Origin: Lachnospiraceae bacterium
GTDB taxonomy: Bacteria > Bacillota > Clostridia > Lachnospirales > Lachnospiraceae
Length of the DNA: 64,000 nucleotides
Direction of reading: 5' to 3'
NCBI GenBank assembly: GCA_022791755.1
Contig: JAAVZR010000003.1
Span: forward strand, 26,549 to 90,548
Below the pieces are notes generated by a model that had not been told where the DNA came from, did no database searches, and was given only the letters and a program-made list of their open reading frames with translations. Positions 26,030 through 34,491 of this stretch are shown here, in pieces (within the stretch, counting starts at the first letter, position 1; each line of letters opens with the position of its first letter). Both the position numbers and the translations under genes were made by a program.

Positions 26030-27032
26030 GTTTCTTTTCTCTCCTCCTCTTTTCTTTTTCAATCTGGGCGGTGATGTCCGCCCAGCCGCTCATTTCTTCA
26101 AGGAAGCCTTGATGCAGATATTTGACCAGCCAGAATTTCACCTGTGTCATGGTTCCTTCTCTCGCCAGAAAGCGGGGATCCCCTCTCCCTGTGTTATCGG
26201 TACACCAGACAGCCAGCAGTTCGTTCTGAACGCCGGGGAACAGATCAAACGCCTGCGTCCCCCACTCCAGAACCACCTTCCGGTATTTTCCCTCATGGAT
26301 TCCCTCAATGGCCAGCTCCACATCCCTGACCGAAAAAAATTTATGTTCATCATGCCAGCTTTCTCCAAAAATCACCAGAAGCTGATGCCAATGGGCCGTT
26401 TGTCCTTTCTGACCGGTCAGAAGCTGTGGCCAGAAAGGTTCCTCCCCTTCCTGCCGGGGATTTGTTTTCACGTTTTCCCATTGGGAAAAATCAGGGCTGC
26501 CTGCCAGCAGCTGTTTCAGCCATTCCTCCGCCATGTCCGGCTCTGTGCTTTTCTGATATATCCGGTATCCGTCCTTTGGCATTTCAAAAAACGCCGCCAG
26601 AATGAGATGCGCCTGATACACGCAGATGATCTGCTTTAACACGCCGTACTCTTTGACAGGAAGCGGCGGCAGAATCTGAAGGTAAAAGCTTTTATACTCC
26701 TCACTTTCTGTAAGAATGTCCATCTGCCCGCGCAAAAGTTCAGGTGTGACCAGGGAACTTCTGTTTCCGGATGTATCGGTCAGAATAAACTGCCTGGCCG
26801 GCGCCTGCTCCGGCTTTTTATCCGGTCTGACCAGATCACGCACCCCGTCCCAGATTCCCAGCAAGCCAAAACCCGCCATACCAAATCCGATCAGAAGCCG
26901 GGTTATTCCAATCCCTTCCTTTATTTCAGCAAGGCCCACAACCATCAGGCCAAAGCCGAGAAATGCCCCGTATCCTCCCAGTATAAGAGGGATCAGGCGC
27001 AGCCGTTTTCCTGTTCCGTGATTCTTTCTCAT
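26013..27032 (-). CDS. Membrane-anchored uncharacterised protein
   Basis: This 339-residue protein starts with two hydrophobic helices (residues 12-32 and 43-61) followed by a basic stretch. A soluble cytosolic domain of about 270 residues follows. I recognise no family. Conspicuous segments are ILPPLPVKEYGVLKQIICVY near residue 120 and FGESWHDEHKFFSVRDVELA near residue 230. It heads the three-gene cassette that overlaps or closely abuts the Sel1 gene. The weak ribosome site (AGGGAAAG) and AT-rich composition set it apart from its neighbours. Confidence 0.7.
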   Translation of the reverse strand: MRKNHGTGKRLRLIPLILGGYGAFLGFGLMVVGLAEIKEGIGITRLLIGFGMAGFGLLGIWDGVRDLVRPDKKPEQAPARQFILTDTSGNRSSLVTPELLRGQMDILTESEEYKSFYLQILPPLPVKEYGVLKQIICVYQAHLILAAFFEMPKDGYRIYQKSTEPDMAEEWLKQLLAGSPDFSQWENVKTNPRQEGEEPFWPQLLTGQKGQTAHWHQLLVIFGESWHDEHKFFSVRDVELAIEGIHEGKYRKVVLEWGTQAFDLFPGVQNELLAVWCTDNTGRGDPRFLAREGTMTQVKFWLVKYLHQGFLEEMSGWADITAQIEKEKRRREKKHGKVF

Positions 27033-27068
27033 AATGTGTACTTTCCCTGTTCCATTTATTTTTTCTTC

Positions 27069-27221
27069 TTAACACGTCTTTCCGGCCGGCTTTTCTAATT
27101 CTGCCTTTGTCATGGGCGGGATCAGGATGCGGTCCGCATCAAACTGCCGGCTGCCGTATCCTCTCAGCTCTTCGATAAAATGCTCATGAGAGAAGTAACT
27201 GCCATACCCAAATCCCCCTGT
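27069..27221 (-). pseudogene. 3' remnant of an unknown gene
   Basis: A 50-codon open stretch ends at TAA 27069-27071 and is bounded upstream by an in-frame TAA at 27222-27224, with no plausible start codon. It reads TGGFGYGSYFSHEHFIEELR followed by GYGSRQFDADRILIPPMTKA and a short basic tail. The reading is protein-like (regular Tyr/Phe/Glu pattern, a natural terminus). It is probably the surviving C-terminus of a gene from the same cassette. The rest of the 330-base gap holds nothing I can support. Confidence 0.5.
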
Positions 27222-27362
27222 TTATACAAATAAATCCGTTTGCCGCCTCTGGTATTTTACCATACTTTTCTCATTTTTTCTATTCTTCAATACATTTTCT
27301 ATCCCTCTTTGGTTCCTGCCGGTGTCTCCTGCGCATATTCTAAAAGAAAAAGGAATTCTACC

Positions 27363-27839
27363 ATGAATTATCAATCCCTGGCGCCTGTATCGGGCGCCGT
27401 CATCAATATCCGCCATCAGCAGGGAAACTGCTGCAGCCAACAGCTTTCACTGGCCTCTCAGGACGGGCAGACCATCTTTATCCTGTCTCCTGAGACCCTC
27501 GTCTTAGGCAATGTCCGTCTTCGCACCGGTATGCGCATCATAGCTTACTACGATACCAGTCTGCCTGTCCCCCTGATCTATCCGCCGCAGTATCAGGCAC
27601 AGCTGATCGCTGTCCTCCGCCCCGGGGAACAGGGCTATCTGGGATACTTTAACCGGGATCTGGTCTCCGCCAATCAGACGCTTAAGCTCAATATCGCCCC
27701 GTCCACCACGATCTCCACTGTCAATGGGCAGGCCTTCGACTGTCCGGTGGCCGGTCATACGCTGTTTGTCTACTACAGCAATACGACTCGCAGCATTCCA
27801 CCCCAAACCACGCCTCGCAAAATCGTAATTTTGTGTTAA
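27363..27839 (+). CDS. Conserved hypothetical protein of Clostridia
   Basis: This 158-residue soluble beta-rich protein has no signal peptide. Segments such as IFILSPETLVLGNVRLRTGM, YDTSLPVPLIYPPQYQAQLI and the C-terminal PRKIVILC resemble a family of uncharacterised Bacillota proteins that I recall only as hypothetical. ATG 27363 follows AAAAAGGAA. It ends just before the FMN riboswitch promoter, so it is not regulated by that switch. The upstream region has only a weak promoter match (TTGCCG-17-TACTTT at 27239-27267). Confidence 0.75.
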   Translation: MNYQSLAPVSGAVINIRHQQGNCCSQQLSLASQDGQTIFILSPETLVLGNVRLRTGMRIIAYYDTSLPVPLIYPPQYQAQLIAVLRPGEQGYLGYFNRDLVSANQTLKLNIAPSTTISTVNGQAFDCPVAGHTLFVYYSNTTRSIPPQTTPRKIVILC

Positions 27840-27846
27840 AAACCCA

Positions 27847-27875
27847 TTGACAAAATCACCATAATCCCCTATACT
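27847..27875 (+). promoter_or_regulatory. Strong promoter of the FMN riboswitch transcript
   Basis: Perfect TTGACA (27847-27852) and TATACT (27870-27875) with a 17-base spacer. Transcription should start near 27882, immediately before the aptamer. Confidence 0.85.
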
Positions 27876-27891
27876 TTTAATTATACAAGAT

Positions 27892-28006
27892 ATCTTTCGG
27901 GGCAGGGTGTGATTCCCTACCGGCGGTAATAGTCCGCGAGCCGCAGAAGCGGTTGATTTGGTGTAATTCCAAAACCGACAGTACAGTCTGGATAGGAGAA
28001 GGAGTC
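27892..28006 (+). ncRNA. FMN riboswitch (RFN element)
   Basis: The conserved RFN blocks are all present in order: ATCTTTCGGGGCAGGGTG, ATTCCCTACCGGCGGTAATA, GTCCGCGAGCCGC, GGTTGATTTGGTGTAATTCC, AAACCGACAGTACAGTCTGG and ATAGGAGAAGGA. The element binds FMN and normally controls riboflavin synthesis or RibU genes. Here no riboflavin gene, and no plus-strand gene at all, follows. The next gene is convergent (28129-29178). Confidence 0.95.
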
Positions 28007-28018
28007 CTAAGCTTTCGC

Positions 28019-28047
28019 CCCGTGCCGGATGGTACGGGTGTTTTTTT
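28019..28047 (+). terminator. Riboswitch expression-platform terminator
   Basis: CCCGTGCC pairs with GGTACGGG around GGAT and is followed by TGTTTTTTT. The 5' part overlaps GCCCCG, which can pair with CGGGGC in the aptamer's first stem. This is the usual antiterminator arrangement of an FMN-off switch. Confidence 0.85.
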
Positions 28048-28058
28048 ACCAAAGACAG

Positions 28059-28089
28059 AAAAATATGCCGCCCTGCGGCGACATATTTT
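28059..28089. terminator. Second hairpin, bidirectional terminator
   Basis: AAAAATATG-CCGCC pairs with GGCG-ACATATTTT around CTGC, with A/T-rich flanks on both sides. It can stop read-through from the riboswitch and ends the minus-strand dehydrogenase transcript. Confidence 0.7.
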
Positions 28090-28128
28090 CTGGATATAAC
28101 CCTTTATTTTCCCAATCTCTTGTGACAG

Positions 28129-29178
28129 TTATCCCGCTGTCACGACAATGCGATACGTACCCGGTTCACAGGCATGTTCAAACGCGTTCTGGACCTCTGC
28201 AAAAGGATACGTCTTCGCGATCAAACGCTTCATACTGATGACCCGGCAGGATATCATTCGACTGGCCTTGAAGAAATCCTGTTCCGTGGGACTGACAGAT
28301 CCTGTCAGAATTTTTTCAGAATTATGAAGCATGTGCGGACTCACCTGTACAGGTGCATCCGGATGCATGGAGCTGTACTGCACCATGCGTCCGGCTTTGC
28401 CGCACATTTCTATGGCTTGCGGTACGACCGCCCCGATCGCTGTCGTGTTAAATACGATATCTGCTCCTCGTCCCTCTGTGAGTTTTTTTACTTTTTCCAC
28501 CGGATCTTCCCCGGACGGATCTATCACAATATCCGCCCCCAGATCCAGAGCCAGCTTTCTCCTGTCCTCATCCATCTCAGATAAAATCACCCTGGCGCCC
28601 CGCCTTTTAGCCAGCATGATATGGTTCATTCCCATGATCCCGCCGCCGATCACCACCACGCTCTCGCCAAACTGGATATCCACTCTCTCCACACTGTGTA
28701 CACAGCAGGCCAGCGGCTCGGTCAGCGCCGCCTCCTCATAGCTCAGCTCATCCGGTATCCGATAGAGATCCTTCGTCTGCACTACGATATAGTCGCACAG
28801 GCCTCCCGGCCCCGGAAGCATCCCCTCCCGCACCGGTTTGCGCTGCGCCTGAGTACACATATTGGTATGACCGGTCCGGCAGTAATAGCATTCCCCGCAG
28901 CTGTAAAGGAGACGCACCGTCACCCGGTTTCCCTCCTGCCACATCTTCGGATTGGCCCCAGGCCCCAGAGCCGCGATGTCTCCGGTCACTTCATGGCCGC
29001 CCAGAAAAGGCAGAGGCAGTTTCATCACGCCGGAAAACACCCTCTGCTCCAGCGTGCACAGCGCCACCGCCCGCACCCGGACTAAGGCCTCGCCATACCG
29101 AAGCTCCGACGTCTCTAACGGCAGGATCTCCACCTTTCTTTGGGCCGTCACGGCAGCCGCCTGTATCCTGATTGCCAT
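28129..29178 (-). CDS. Zinc-dependent medium-chain (polyol-type) dehydrogenase
   Basis: This 349-residue NAD(P)-dependent alcohol or polyol dehydrogenase has catalytic zinc ligands in VALCTLEQR and LGGHEVTGD. A four-Cys structural zinc site (CGECYYCRTGHTNMC) and a Rossmann motif (VVVIGGGIMGMNHIMLAKRR near residue 165) follow. ATG 29178 has AAGGAGTGAGG. It is the last gene of a sugar operon, 5 bases after the aldolase gene. The substrate is probably the imported sugar or polyol, or an intermediate; it cannot be named from sequence. The convergent FMN riboswitch points at its 3' end. Confidence 0.9.
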   Translation of the reverse strand: MAIRIQAAAVTAQRKVEILPLETSELRYGEALVRVRAVALCTLEQRVFSGVMKLPLPFLGGHEVTGDIAALGPGANPKMWQEGNRVTVRLLYSCGECYYCRTGHTNMCTQAQRKPVREGMLPGPGGLCDYIVVQTKDLYRIPDELSYEEAALTEPLACCVHSVERVDIQFGESVVVIGGGIMGMNHIMLAKRRGARVILSEMDEDRRKLALDLGADIVIDPSGEDPVEKVKKLTEGRGADIVFNTTAIGAVVPQAIEMCGKAGRMVQYSSMHPDAPVQVSPHMLHNSEKILTGSVSPTEQDFFKASRMISCRVISMKRLIAKTYPFAEVQNAFEHACEPGTYRIVVTAG

Positions 29179-29183
29179 TGTCC

Positions 29184-29966
29184 TCACTCCTTTCCTGTGC
29201 ACTTCATCGCCTCTTCCACCGTGGCTCCATCATGAATCACAGCAGAGATCGCCTCACAGATTCCTCCGATATTCTCTCTGCGGTATATATTCCGTCCCAT
29301 GATCACACCGGCAGCTCCGGCATCCATGGCTTCCCGCACCATAGTCAGCAGCTCTTCGTCCGACTTGGCCTTACTGCCTCCCAGAACAAGGACCGGCACA
29401 TAGCAGTTCTTTGTCACCTGCTCAAACTGCTCTCCACCCACATATTCCGCCTTGATGAAATCTGCCCCCAGCTCCGCTCCCTGGCGGCAGGCAAAGTTCA
29501 TGTTCTCCACGGAACGGGAATCCTCCACCTTCTCAAAGCCGTAGGGCAGCATCTCCGCTCCCAGGGGAATCCCCCATCTGTCACAATCTGCCGCCAGACG
29601 CGCCAGATATTTCAGGGTATGTTCGTTTTGTTCTGATCCCGGATATCCCATGCAGAGCATGGCATCCGCGCCGGCACACACCGCATCCTCTGCCGTGTAC
29701 AGCCGCTTCAGAGGATCCATCTGTTTTTTCAGAGCCGATATCCCTCCGTCGGCCCGCAGGATCACACCGGCACGGCCGAAATCCGTGGAAAAGTTCTTTA
29801 AAATCCCCATGGTCGTCAGGAAGGCATCCACACCTCCTGCCGCTCCTTCCCGGATGATCCGTCCTGGCTCCTTTAAATCCGGCGATTTCATCATCGCCGC
29901 GTGATCCATCGCCAGGACAAAGGAACGCCCGTCCCGGCAGAAGATATTGTTCATACGTCGTTTCAT
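29184..29966 (-). CDS. Class I aldolase of the DhnA/LsrF type
   Basis: This 260-residue TIM barrel resembles DhnA-type class I aldolases and LsrF. FVLAMDHAAMM near residue 17 is the usual opening. Lys172 in ADFIKAEYVGG is the likely Schiff-base residue, and AAGVIMGRNIYR near residue 228 is the phosphate-binding end. That motif suggests a phosphorylated substrate. No kinase is encoded in the operon. ATG 29966 has AAAGGAGC upstream. It lies 2 bases after the isomerase gene. Confidence 0.85.
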   Translation of the reverse strand: MKRRMNNIFCRDGRSFVLAMDHAAMMKSPDLKEPGRIIREGAAGGVDAFLTTMGILKNFSTDFGRAGVILRADGGISALKKQMDPLKRLYTAEDAVCAGADAMLCMGYPGSEQNEHTLKYLARLAADCDRWGIPLGAEMLPYGFEKVEDSRSVENMNFACRQGAELGADFIKAEYVGGEQFEQVTKNCYVPVLVLGGSKAKSDEELLTMVREAMDAGAAGVIMGRNIYRRENIGGICEAISAVIHDGATVEEAMKCTGKE

Positions 29967-29968
29967 CT

Positions 29969-30871
29969 CTAGTGCTCCTTTTCTTCCTGCGCCTTCTCAT
30001 ACAGCGCGATCAAATGCTTTCCAATGACCACGGACAGGTCCACCACATGACGCTTTAAATCATTGGGGACATACCGTCCAAACTCCTGAATTTCATAGGT
30101 CAGCTCACCACAATAACCGATATCCGCCAGTCCGGCCATGGCCTCCGCCCAGTCCGTATTGCCAAAAAACGGCATCAGATGCTCGTCGCTCATCCCATGA
30201 TTATCCTGGACATGGACCGCCTTCAGCCTGTGTCCGATCCGGTTGAGATTCTGCCGGTGAAAGCCTCCCGTCAGATTGGCATGGCCGAAATCATAGCAGA
30301 CTCCCACATGCTCTGAGTGAAAAGCATCGCACAAATCGCACAATTCCCCTACGGACGAGCAGAAAATCCTCTGATACGGCCTGGTTTTGTACTCAAAATC
30401 ATTCTCCAGCGCGATTCCGATCCCTGCTTTTGCCGCTGTCTCCACATGGGGCGCATAATACTCCAGGTTTCTGCGAAGAGAAATCTCCATATCCTGCCCC
30501 GCCTCATAGACCGTCCCCGGATGGGTGACGGTCCATCTGACTCCCAGCATACCGGAAGCGACGATGGAGCGCCGGATCAGCTCCTCCATCGTTCGGATCC
30601 GGTCCGGATCAGCGGTTCCAAAGATGTCGTAATACGGCAGGTGGGACTGGGTGTACCGGACTCCCAGCCTGGCCCCCAGCTCACCGATCTCATCCACATA
30701 GCTTTTCCAGTCGTCATCCCGCATCCGTGAACGGGGATTCATGGCTTCGCAGAAATTTAAATCCAGAACCCGGTAACCGGCCTGCGCACATAATTCGATG
30801 CTGTAGGCCATGGGATTCTTTTCCCCGTTCGGGCAAAATGCCGCAATATTGGTTGACGTCGAAAGCTCCAT
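29969..30871 (-). CDS. Sugar isomerase/epimerase (xylose isomerase-like TIM barrel)
   Basis: This 300-residue member of the AP endonuclease 2/IolE superfamily has YTQSHLPYYDIFG near residue 93, IGIALENDFEYK near residue 150 and GVCYDFGHANLTGG near residue 190. KAVHVQDNHGMSDEHLMPFF near residue 217 carries His/Asp/Glu metal ligands. Such enzymes interconvert ketoses or epimerise keto-sugars. It is in the operon with a binding protein, two permeases, an aldolase and a dehydrogenase. Confidence 0.88.
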   Translation of the reverse strand: MELSTSTNIAAFCPNGEKNPMAYSIELCAQAGYRVLDLNFCEAMNPRSRMRDDDWKSYVDEIGELGARLGVRYTQSHLPYYDIFGTADPDRIRTMEELIRRSIVASGMLGVRWTVTHPGTVYEAGQDMEISLRRNLEYYAPHVETAAKAGIGIALENDFEYKTRPYQRIFCSSVGELCDLCDAFHSEHVGVCYDFGHANLTGGFHRQNLNRIGHRLKAVHVQDNHGMSDEHLMPFFGNTDWAEAMAGLADIGYCGELTYEIQEFGRYVPNDLKRHVVDLSVVIGKHLIALYEKAQEEKEH

Positions 30872-30924
30872 CGTATTATCCTCTCTTTTTCATCTAATCT
30901 GCTGTACATCCGTAGTTCTTCCGG

Positions 30925-32364
30925 TTACTGATTGCTGCGGTTATACTGATCCAGAAGGTCATTGAGCGCGCCGCTCATCTCCTCCAGCGTATCCTCCACG
31001 CTCATGTTGTCCTCCAGCATCATCGTGATCATATCCTGAATCGTCAGATAGAAATCGCGGCTGGGACCCACCGTGACGCCGGCCATATCCTCACTGGTTT
31101 TCTCCACCTGCTCTATGCCTACCGAATACTGCGGGTAATCCTCCAGAAACTGCTGGTATTCCGGAAGATCCATGGCGCCGTTATTGACGGCAAAGTAGCC
31201 TGTACCCATGGAAAGCTTTGCCTGCACCTCTGCCGAACACAGATACTTCACAAAATCCCATGCGGCGCTGGCTTTGGCATCGTCGCCGGTATTAAACATG
31301 CAAAGAGACGCGCCGGAGATCGTAGCGCCATAGTTGGCGCTTGCGTTGATCCTGGGATAGAAGCTGCACCCCAGCTCAAAACGGCCGTCGATGGTCGTAA
31401 GAAGCGTGTTGAGGTTCGATGTCGAGGTCGTGAAAAACACCATCTGTCCCGCAAAGAACATATCGGACAGTCCGCTTCCCAGGTTTTTCACGGCGCCGGC
31501 GTCATACATACTCTTCCACTGCGTCAGAAACTCTTCCAGTGTTCCGTCCTTATCGCACACTAACTCCGTGGCGTTGCCGTCTCTTCCGTTTCGGTTATTG
31601 ACCACATAGGAAGCCTCGGCCCCTGCGCCGGGAAGCTGACCGATCCAGTTGGCCAGCGTAGGCGTATTGGGGATCTGCGCATAGGCGATCAGCTCCACGC
31701 CGTCCGCATTGGTGGCCGGAAGCTGCGCCGCCGCCGCCGTGATCTCCTCAAAGGTGGTGGGCGCCTCCATTACCTGGGCGTTGTCCAGAACCGTCTTATT
31801 ATAATACATCACCGTGGTGGAGGCCGGGAACGGCATTCCGTACTGAATGTTGCCGAAATTCCACGCCTTCAGCGGAGCGTTCATGAACTGTCCCATGTCA
31901 TAGCCCGCGTCAGACTTCAGCGCATCGTCCACCGTGAAGGCATACTCGCAGTTCTTATAATCCACGATACCGGTGGCGTCGATCTGGATCACATCCGGCA
32001 GCTGATCGTACTGCTCGTTCTGTAAAATTGTGCGCAGCTTGGTACTGCTGTCAGAGTAGGAGCCCTGAAATACCGCTTCCACCTCGATCTGCAGATCCTT
32101 ACCGGGACCCTCATTAAAATCCTTTACGAACTGATCCATCAGAATCCCGGCGTCATCTGTCATCGAATGCCATACCACAATCTTCTGAGGGCCTCTGTCT
32201 GTCTGCCCGGCTGCCGCCGCGGTAGTTTCCGTACCGCTCTGAGCCGCCGTGGTCTCCTGATCCGCACCGGGAGCCTTCGTGGTTTCATCTCCACCGCCTC
32301 CACAGCCCGCCAGCAGCACCATGGCTGCCGCCAGAATCCAGGCCAGTAGTCTTCGTCTCATCAT
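30925..32364 (-). CDS. Sugar ABC transporter substrate-binding lipoprotein (UgpB-like)
   Basis: The 479-residue protein starts MMRRRLLAWILAAAMVLLAG followed by Cys (lipobox LAGC), then a Gly/Thr/Gln-rich linker of about 50 residues and a cluster 1-like domain. KIVVWHSMTDDAGILMDQFV near residue 62 and GASLCMFNTGDDAKASAAWD near residue 350 recall glycerol-3-phosphate or maltose-type binders. The start has AAAGGAGG. It is third in its operon, after both permeases, and no partial terminator precedes the catabolic genes. Confidence 0.9.
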   Translation of the reverse strand: MMRRRLLAWILAAAMVLLAGCGGGGDETTKAPGADQETTAAQSGTETTAAAAGQTDRGPQKIVVWHSMTDDAGILMDQFVKDFNEGPGKDLQIEVEAVFQGSYSDSSTKLRTILQNEQYDQLPDVIQIDATGIVDYKNCEYAFTVDDALKSDAGYDMGQFMNAPLKAWNFGNIQYGMPFPASTTVMYYNKTVLDNAQVMEAPTTFEEITAAAAQLPATNADGVELIAYAQIPNTPTLANWIGQLPGAGAEASYVVNNRNGRDGNATELVCDKDGTLEEFLTQWKSMYDAGAVKNLGSGLSDMFFAGQMVFFTTSTSNLNTLLTTIDGRFELGCSFYPRINASANYGATISGASLCMFNTGDDAKASAAWDFVKYLCSAEVQAKLSMGTGYFAVNNGAMDLPEYQQFLEDYPQYSVGIEQVEKTSEDMAGVTVGPSRDFYLTIQDMITMMLEDNMSVEDTLEEMSGALNDLLDQYNRSNQ

Positions 32365-32438
32365 ACAACCTCCTTTTTCTATACATAAAATAAATGTGCA
32401 CCGGAGAAAAATCTTTCGTCCCCGGTTGTAACATATGC

Positions 32439-33275
32439 CTAACCGACTAACGCGCCGGCGGTCATTCCCTTTACGATATTTCTTCTCAAAATCACAAACA
32501 TGATAAAGGACGGGATCAATGTCAGCGTCACTGCCGCCAGAATCAGGTGATAATTGGTGCTGGCGGCGGAGGTCAGCATGGTGATACCCACCTGTACTGT
32601 CCGCATCTGCTCTTTATTCGTAACAAGCAGCGGCCAGAGATACGCATTCCACAGATTAATGAAGGACTGCACGCTCAAAGTCAGAATCACCGGCTTTGCC
32701 ATGGGCAGCACCACCGACCACAGAAAACGCAGGTCCCCGCACCCGTCCAGAAACGAAGCGTCCCGCAACGCCCTGGGAATCGTGCGGAAGTTCTGCCGCA
32801 GCATAAACATCTGCGACGCCCCCACAAAGGATGTGATACACATTCCCAGATAGGTATCCAGCAGATTCATCTTTGAGACGGTCAGATAGTTCGTGATGGT
32901 CAGCGTATCCCCCGGCAGCATCATCGTGGCCAGTATGAAGAAAAACAGAAAATTCTTCCCCTTAAACTCCAGAAAGGCGAAGGCATAGGCGGCCAGTATG
33001 GAAAAGGCCATCCTGACCGTCGTGCCCATGAGAGCCACAATCAGGGAATTGAGCATGAATCTGAGAAGCGGCGTCTTATCAAGCGCCTCCTGAAAATTGT
33101 CCAGGTTTGCAAAACTTTCCGGAAAAAAGGTGGGCGGATAGCTGCCGAATTCCACCCTGGTCTTAAATGCCCCCAGGATACAGTAAACCACAGGAAATAC
33201 TATGACACACCCCAAAGCCAGCGACACAACGGTCACGGCCATATCGATCGTATACTGTTTCTTTTTAGCCGGCAT
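32439..33275 (-). CDS. Carbohydrate ABC permease (MalG/UgpE type)
   Basis: This 278-residue CUT1 permease has six helices and an EAA loop reading DASFLDGCGDLRFLWSVVLP near residue 180. It ends KGMTAGALVG like other MalG proteins. TAGGAGG precedes the start. It begins 11 bases after the partner permease gene. The operon lacks an ATPase. Confidence 0.92.
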   Translation of the reverse strand: MPAKKKQYTIDMAVTVVSLALGCVIVFPVVYCILGAFKTRVEFGSYPPTFFPESFANLDNFQEALDKTPLLRFMLNSLIVALMGTTVRMAFSILAAYAFAFLEFKGKNFLFFFILATMMLPGDTLTITNYLTVSKMNLLDTYLGMCITSFVGASQMFMLRQNFRTIPRALRDASFLDGCGDLRFLWSVVLPMAKPVILTLSVQSFINLWNAYLWPLLVTNKEQMRTVQVGITMLTSAASTNYHLILAAVTLTLIPSFIMFVILRRNIVKGMTAGALVG

Positions 33276-33286
33276 GAAGCCACCTC

Positions 33287-34204
33287 CTAATCATAATGGG
33301 TCTTCTTGCTGTCAAACACAAAGGCCAGCGCCGTCATGCCGAAGGTCAGCAAGAAGGTAACGATACTGATACAGGCTGCCAGACTGTAATCCGAGGACTG
33401 GTAGCCGGAGGTGAACATCATATAGATCAGCGTCGTGGTGGAACGGGACGGACCTCCTTCCGTGATAATCATGACAGGCCCCGACGTCATCATGGACAGC
33501 ACCAGATTCGTACACACCACATAGAGCACGGTAGGCATGACGAGCGGGAGCTGGATATGAAACAGTTTGGAGAAAAACCCGGCTCCGTCCAGAGAAGCCG
33601 ATTCCAGAAGCTGATCCGGTATCCCCCGCAGGGCAGACAGAAACAGCAGGAAATCAAAGGCAAGCCCCATCCACAGGCAGACCAGCAGAATTCCATAGAG
33701 AGCGTATCGTTTGTCGTCAAACCAGCCCATCTGAATTCCCAGAAAATAGTTCACATAGCCTACGGTGGGATTGAGAAGAATCTTGAAAATCATGGCTACC
33801 GCCGACATGGGAATGGCCATGGGCAGCGTAAACATGGTCTCGTAGACGCCGCTCAGCCTGCGCTTTTTGTTGGCTAACAGTGCGCAGCCCAAAGAAAAGC
33901 AGAGGTTTAAAGGGACAAACATCGCTGTCAGTTTCAGCGTATTTCCCAGCGCCGTCTTGAAATTGCGATGCCCGAACAGATATTTGAAATTCTCCAGTCC
34001 GGCGAACCCCGTAATCTGCCCTCTGGCGTTTACCACACAAAAGCTGTAAAGAAATGTCTTAAAAAACGGATAGTAGATGAATGTAATAGCGAATAAAATA
34101 ATAGGGACCAGATAAAGATAGGGCTTTATCTGCTTCCTTCTCCGGATAATCCCCTGCGAAGCCTGGCCTTTTTGCCCGCCTGGGATATTTTTTTCTAATG
34201 TCAA
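33287..34204 (-). CDS. Sugar ABC permease (MalF/UgpA type)
   Basis: This 305-residue CUT1 permease has six helices. The EAA loop ESASLDGAGFFSKLFHIQLP lies near residue 215. The frame is open 41 codons further upstream, but TTG at 34204 has AGGAGG 8 bases before it and gives a normal N-terminus (basic RRRKQIKPYLYLVPIILF). It is the first gene of the operon, behind a strong promoter and a leader of about 160 bases. Confidence 0.88.
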   Translation of the reverse strand: MTLEKNIPGGQKGQASQGIIRRRKQIKPYLYLVPIILFAITFIYYPFFKTFLYSFCVVNARGQITGFAGLENFKYLFGHRNFKTALGNTLKLTAMFVPLNLCFSLGCALLANKKRRLSGVYETMFTLPMAIPMSAVAMIFKILLNPTVGYVNYFLGIQMGWFDDKRYALYGILLVCLWMGLAFDFLLFLSALRGIPDQLLESASLDGAGFFSKLFHIQLPLVMPTVLYVVCTNLVLSMMTSGPVMIITEGGPSRSTTTLIYMMFTSGYQSSDYSLAACISIVTFLLTFGMTALAFVFDSKKTHYD

Positions 34205-34373
34205 CCCTTTCTCCTCCTGTACTCTCTCCTTTTCCCTTTTGTAATCTGACGGTATCTGCCCCGGGACAGCTCCGATCCCACTGCCGCCCTGACCGCAGAA
34301 ACCGTTCGTATCTTTGCACCAATGCACAAAAAGCAGTTTCCCAGGCTACTTTTCCGCTTTGTGAGATAGTTAC

Positions 34374-34402
34374 ATTTTATCATAAGATCCTGAGGCCGTC
34401 AA
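34374..34402 (-). promoter_or_regulatory. Promoter of the second sugar ABC operon
   Basis: TTGACG (34397-34402) and TAAAAT (34374-34379), 17-base spacing, directly behind the rpoD terminator. The 34205-34373 leader shows no known riboswitch. Confidence 0.7.
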
Positions 34403-34404
34403 TC

Positions 34405-34448
34405 AAAAAAGCCGCCGCAGGCTCACTTCGTCTCCTGCGACGGCTTTT
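34405..34448 (-). terminator. Terminator of rpoD
   Basis: AAAAGCCGTCGCAGG pairs with CCTGCGGCGGCTTTT (one mismatch) and a T-run follows on the minus strand. Confidence 0.9.
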
Positions 34449-34491
34449 ACTATGCTGTTAGTCCGGCTGCTTTTCTCCGCGGCCAACCGGT

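Noticed and set aside
27222..27440. 72-codon minus-strand frame
   Set aside because: It overlaps the start of the well-supported gene at 27363-27839 and has an implausible composition. Only the remnant downstream of it looks protein-like.
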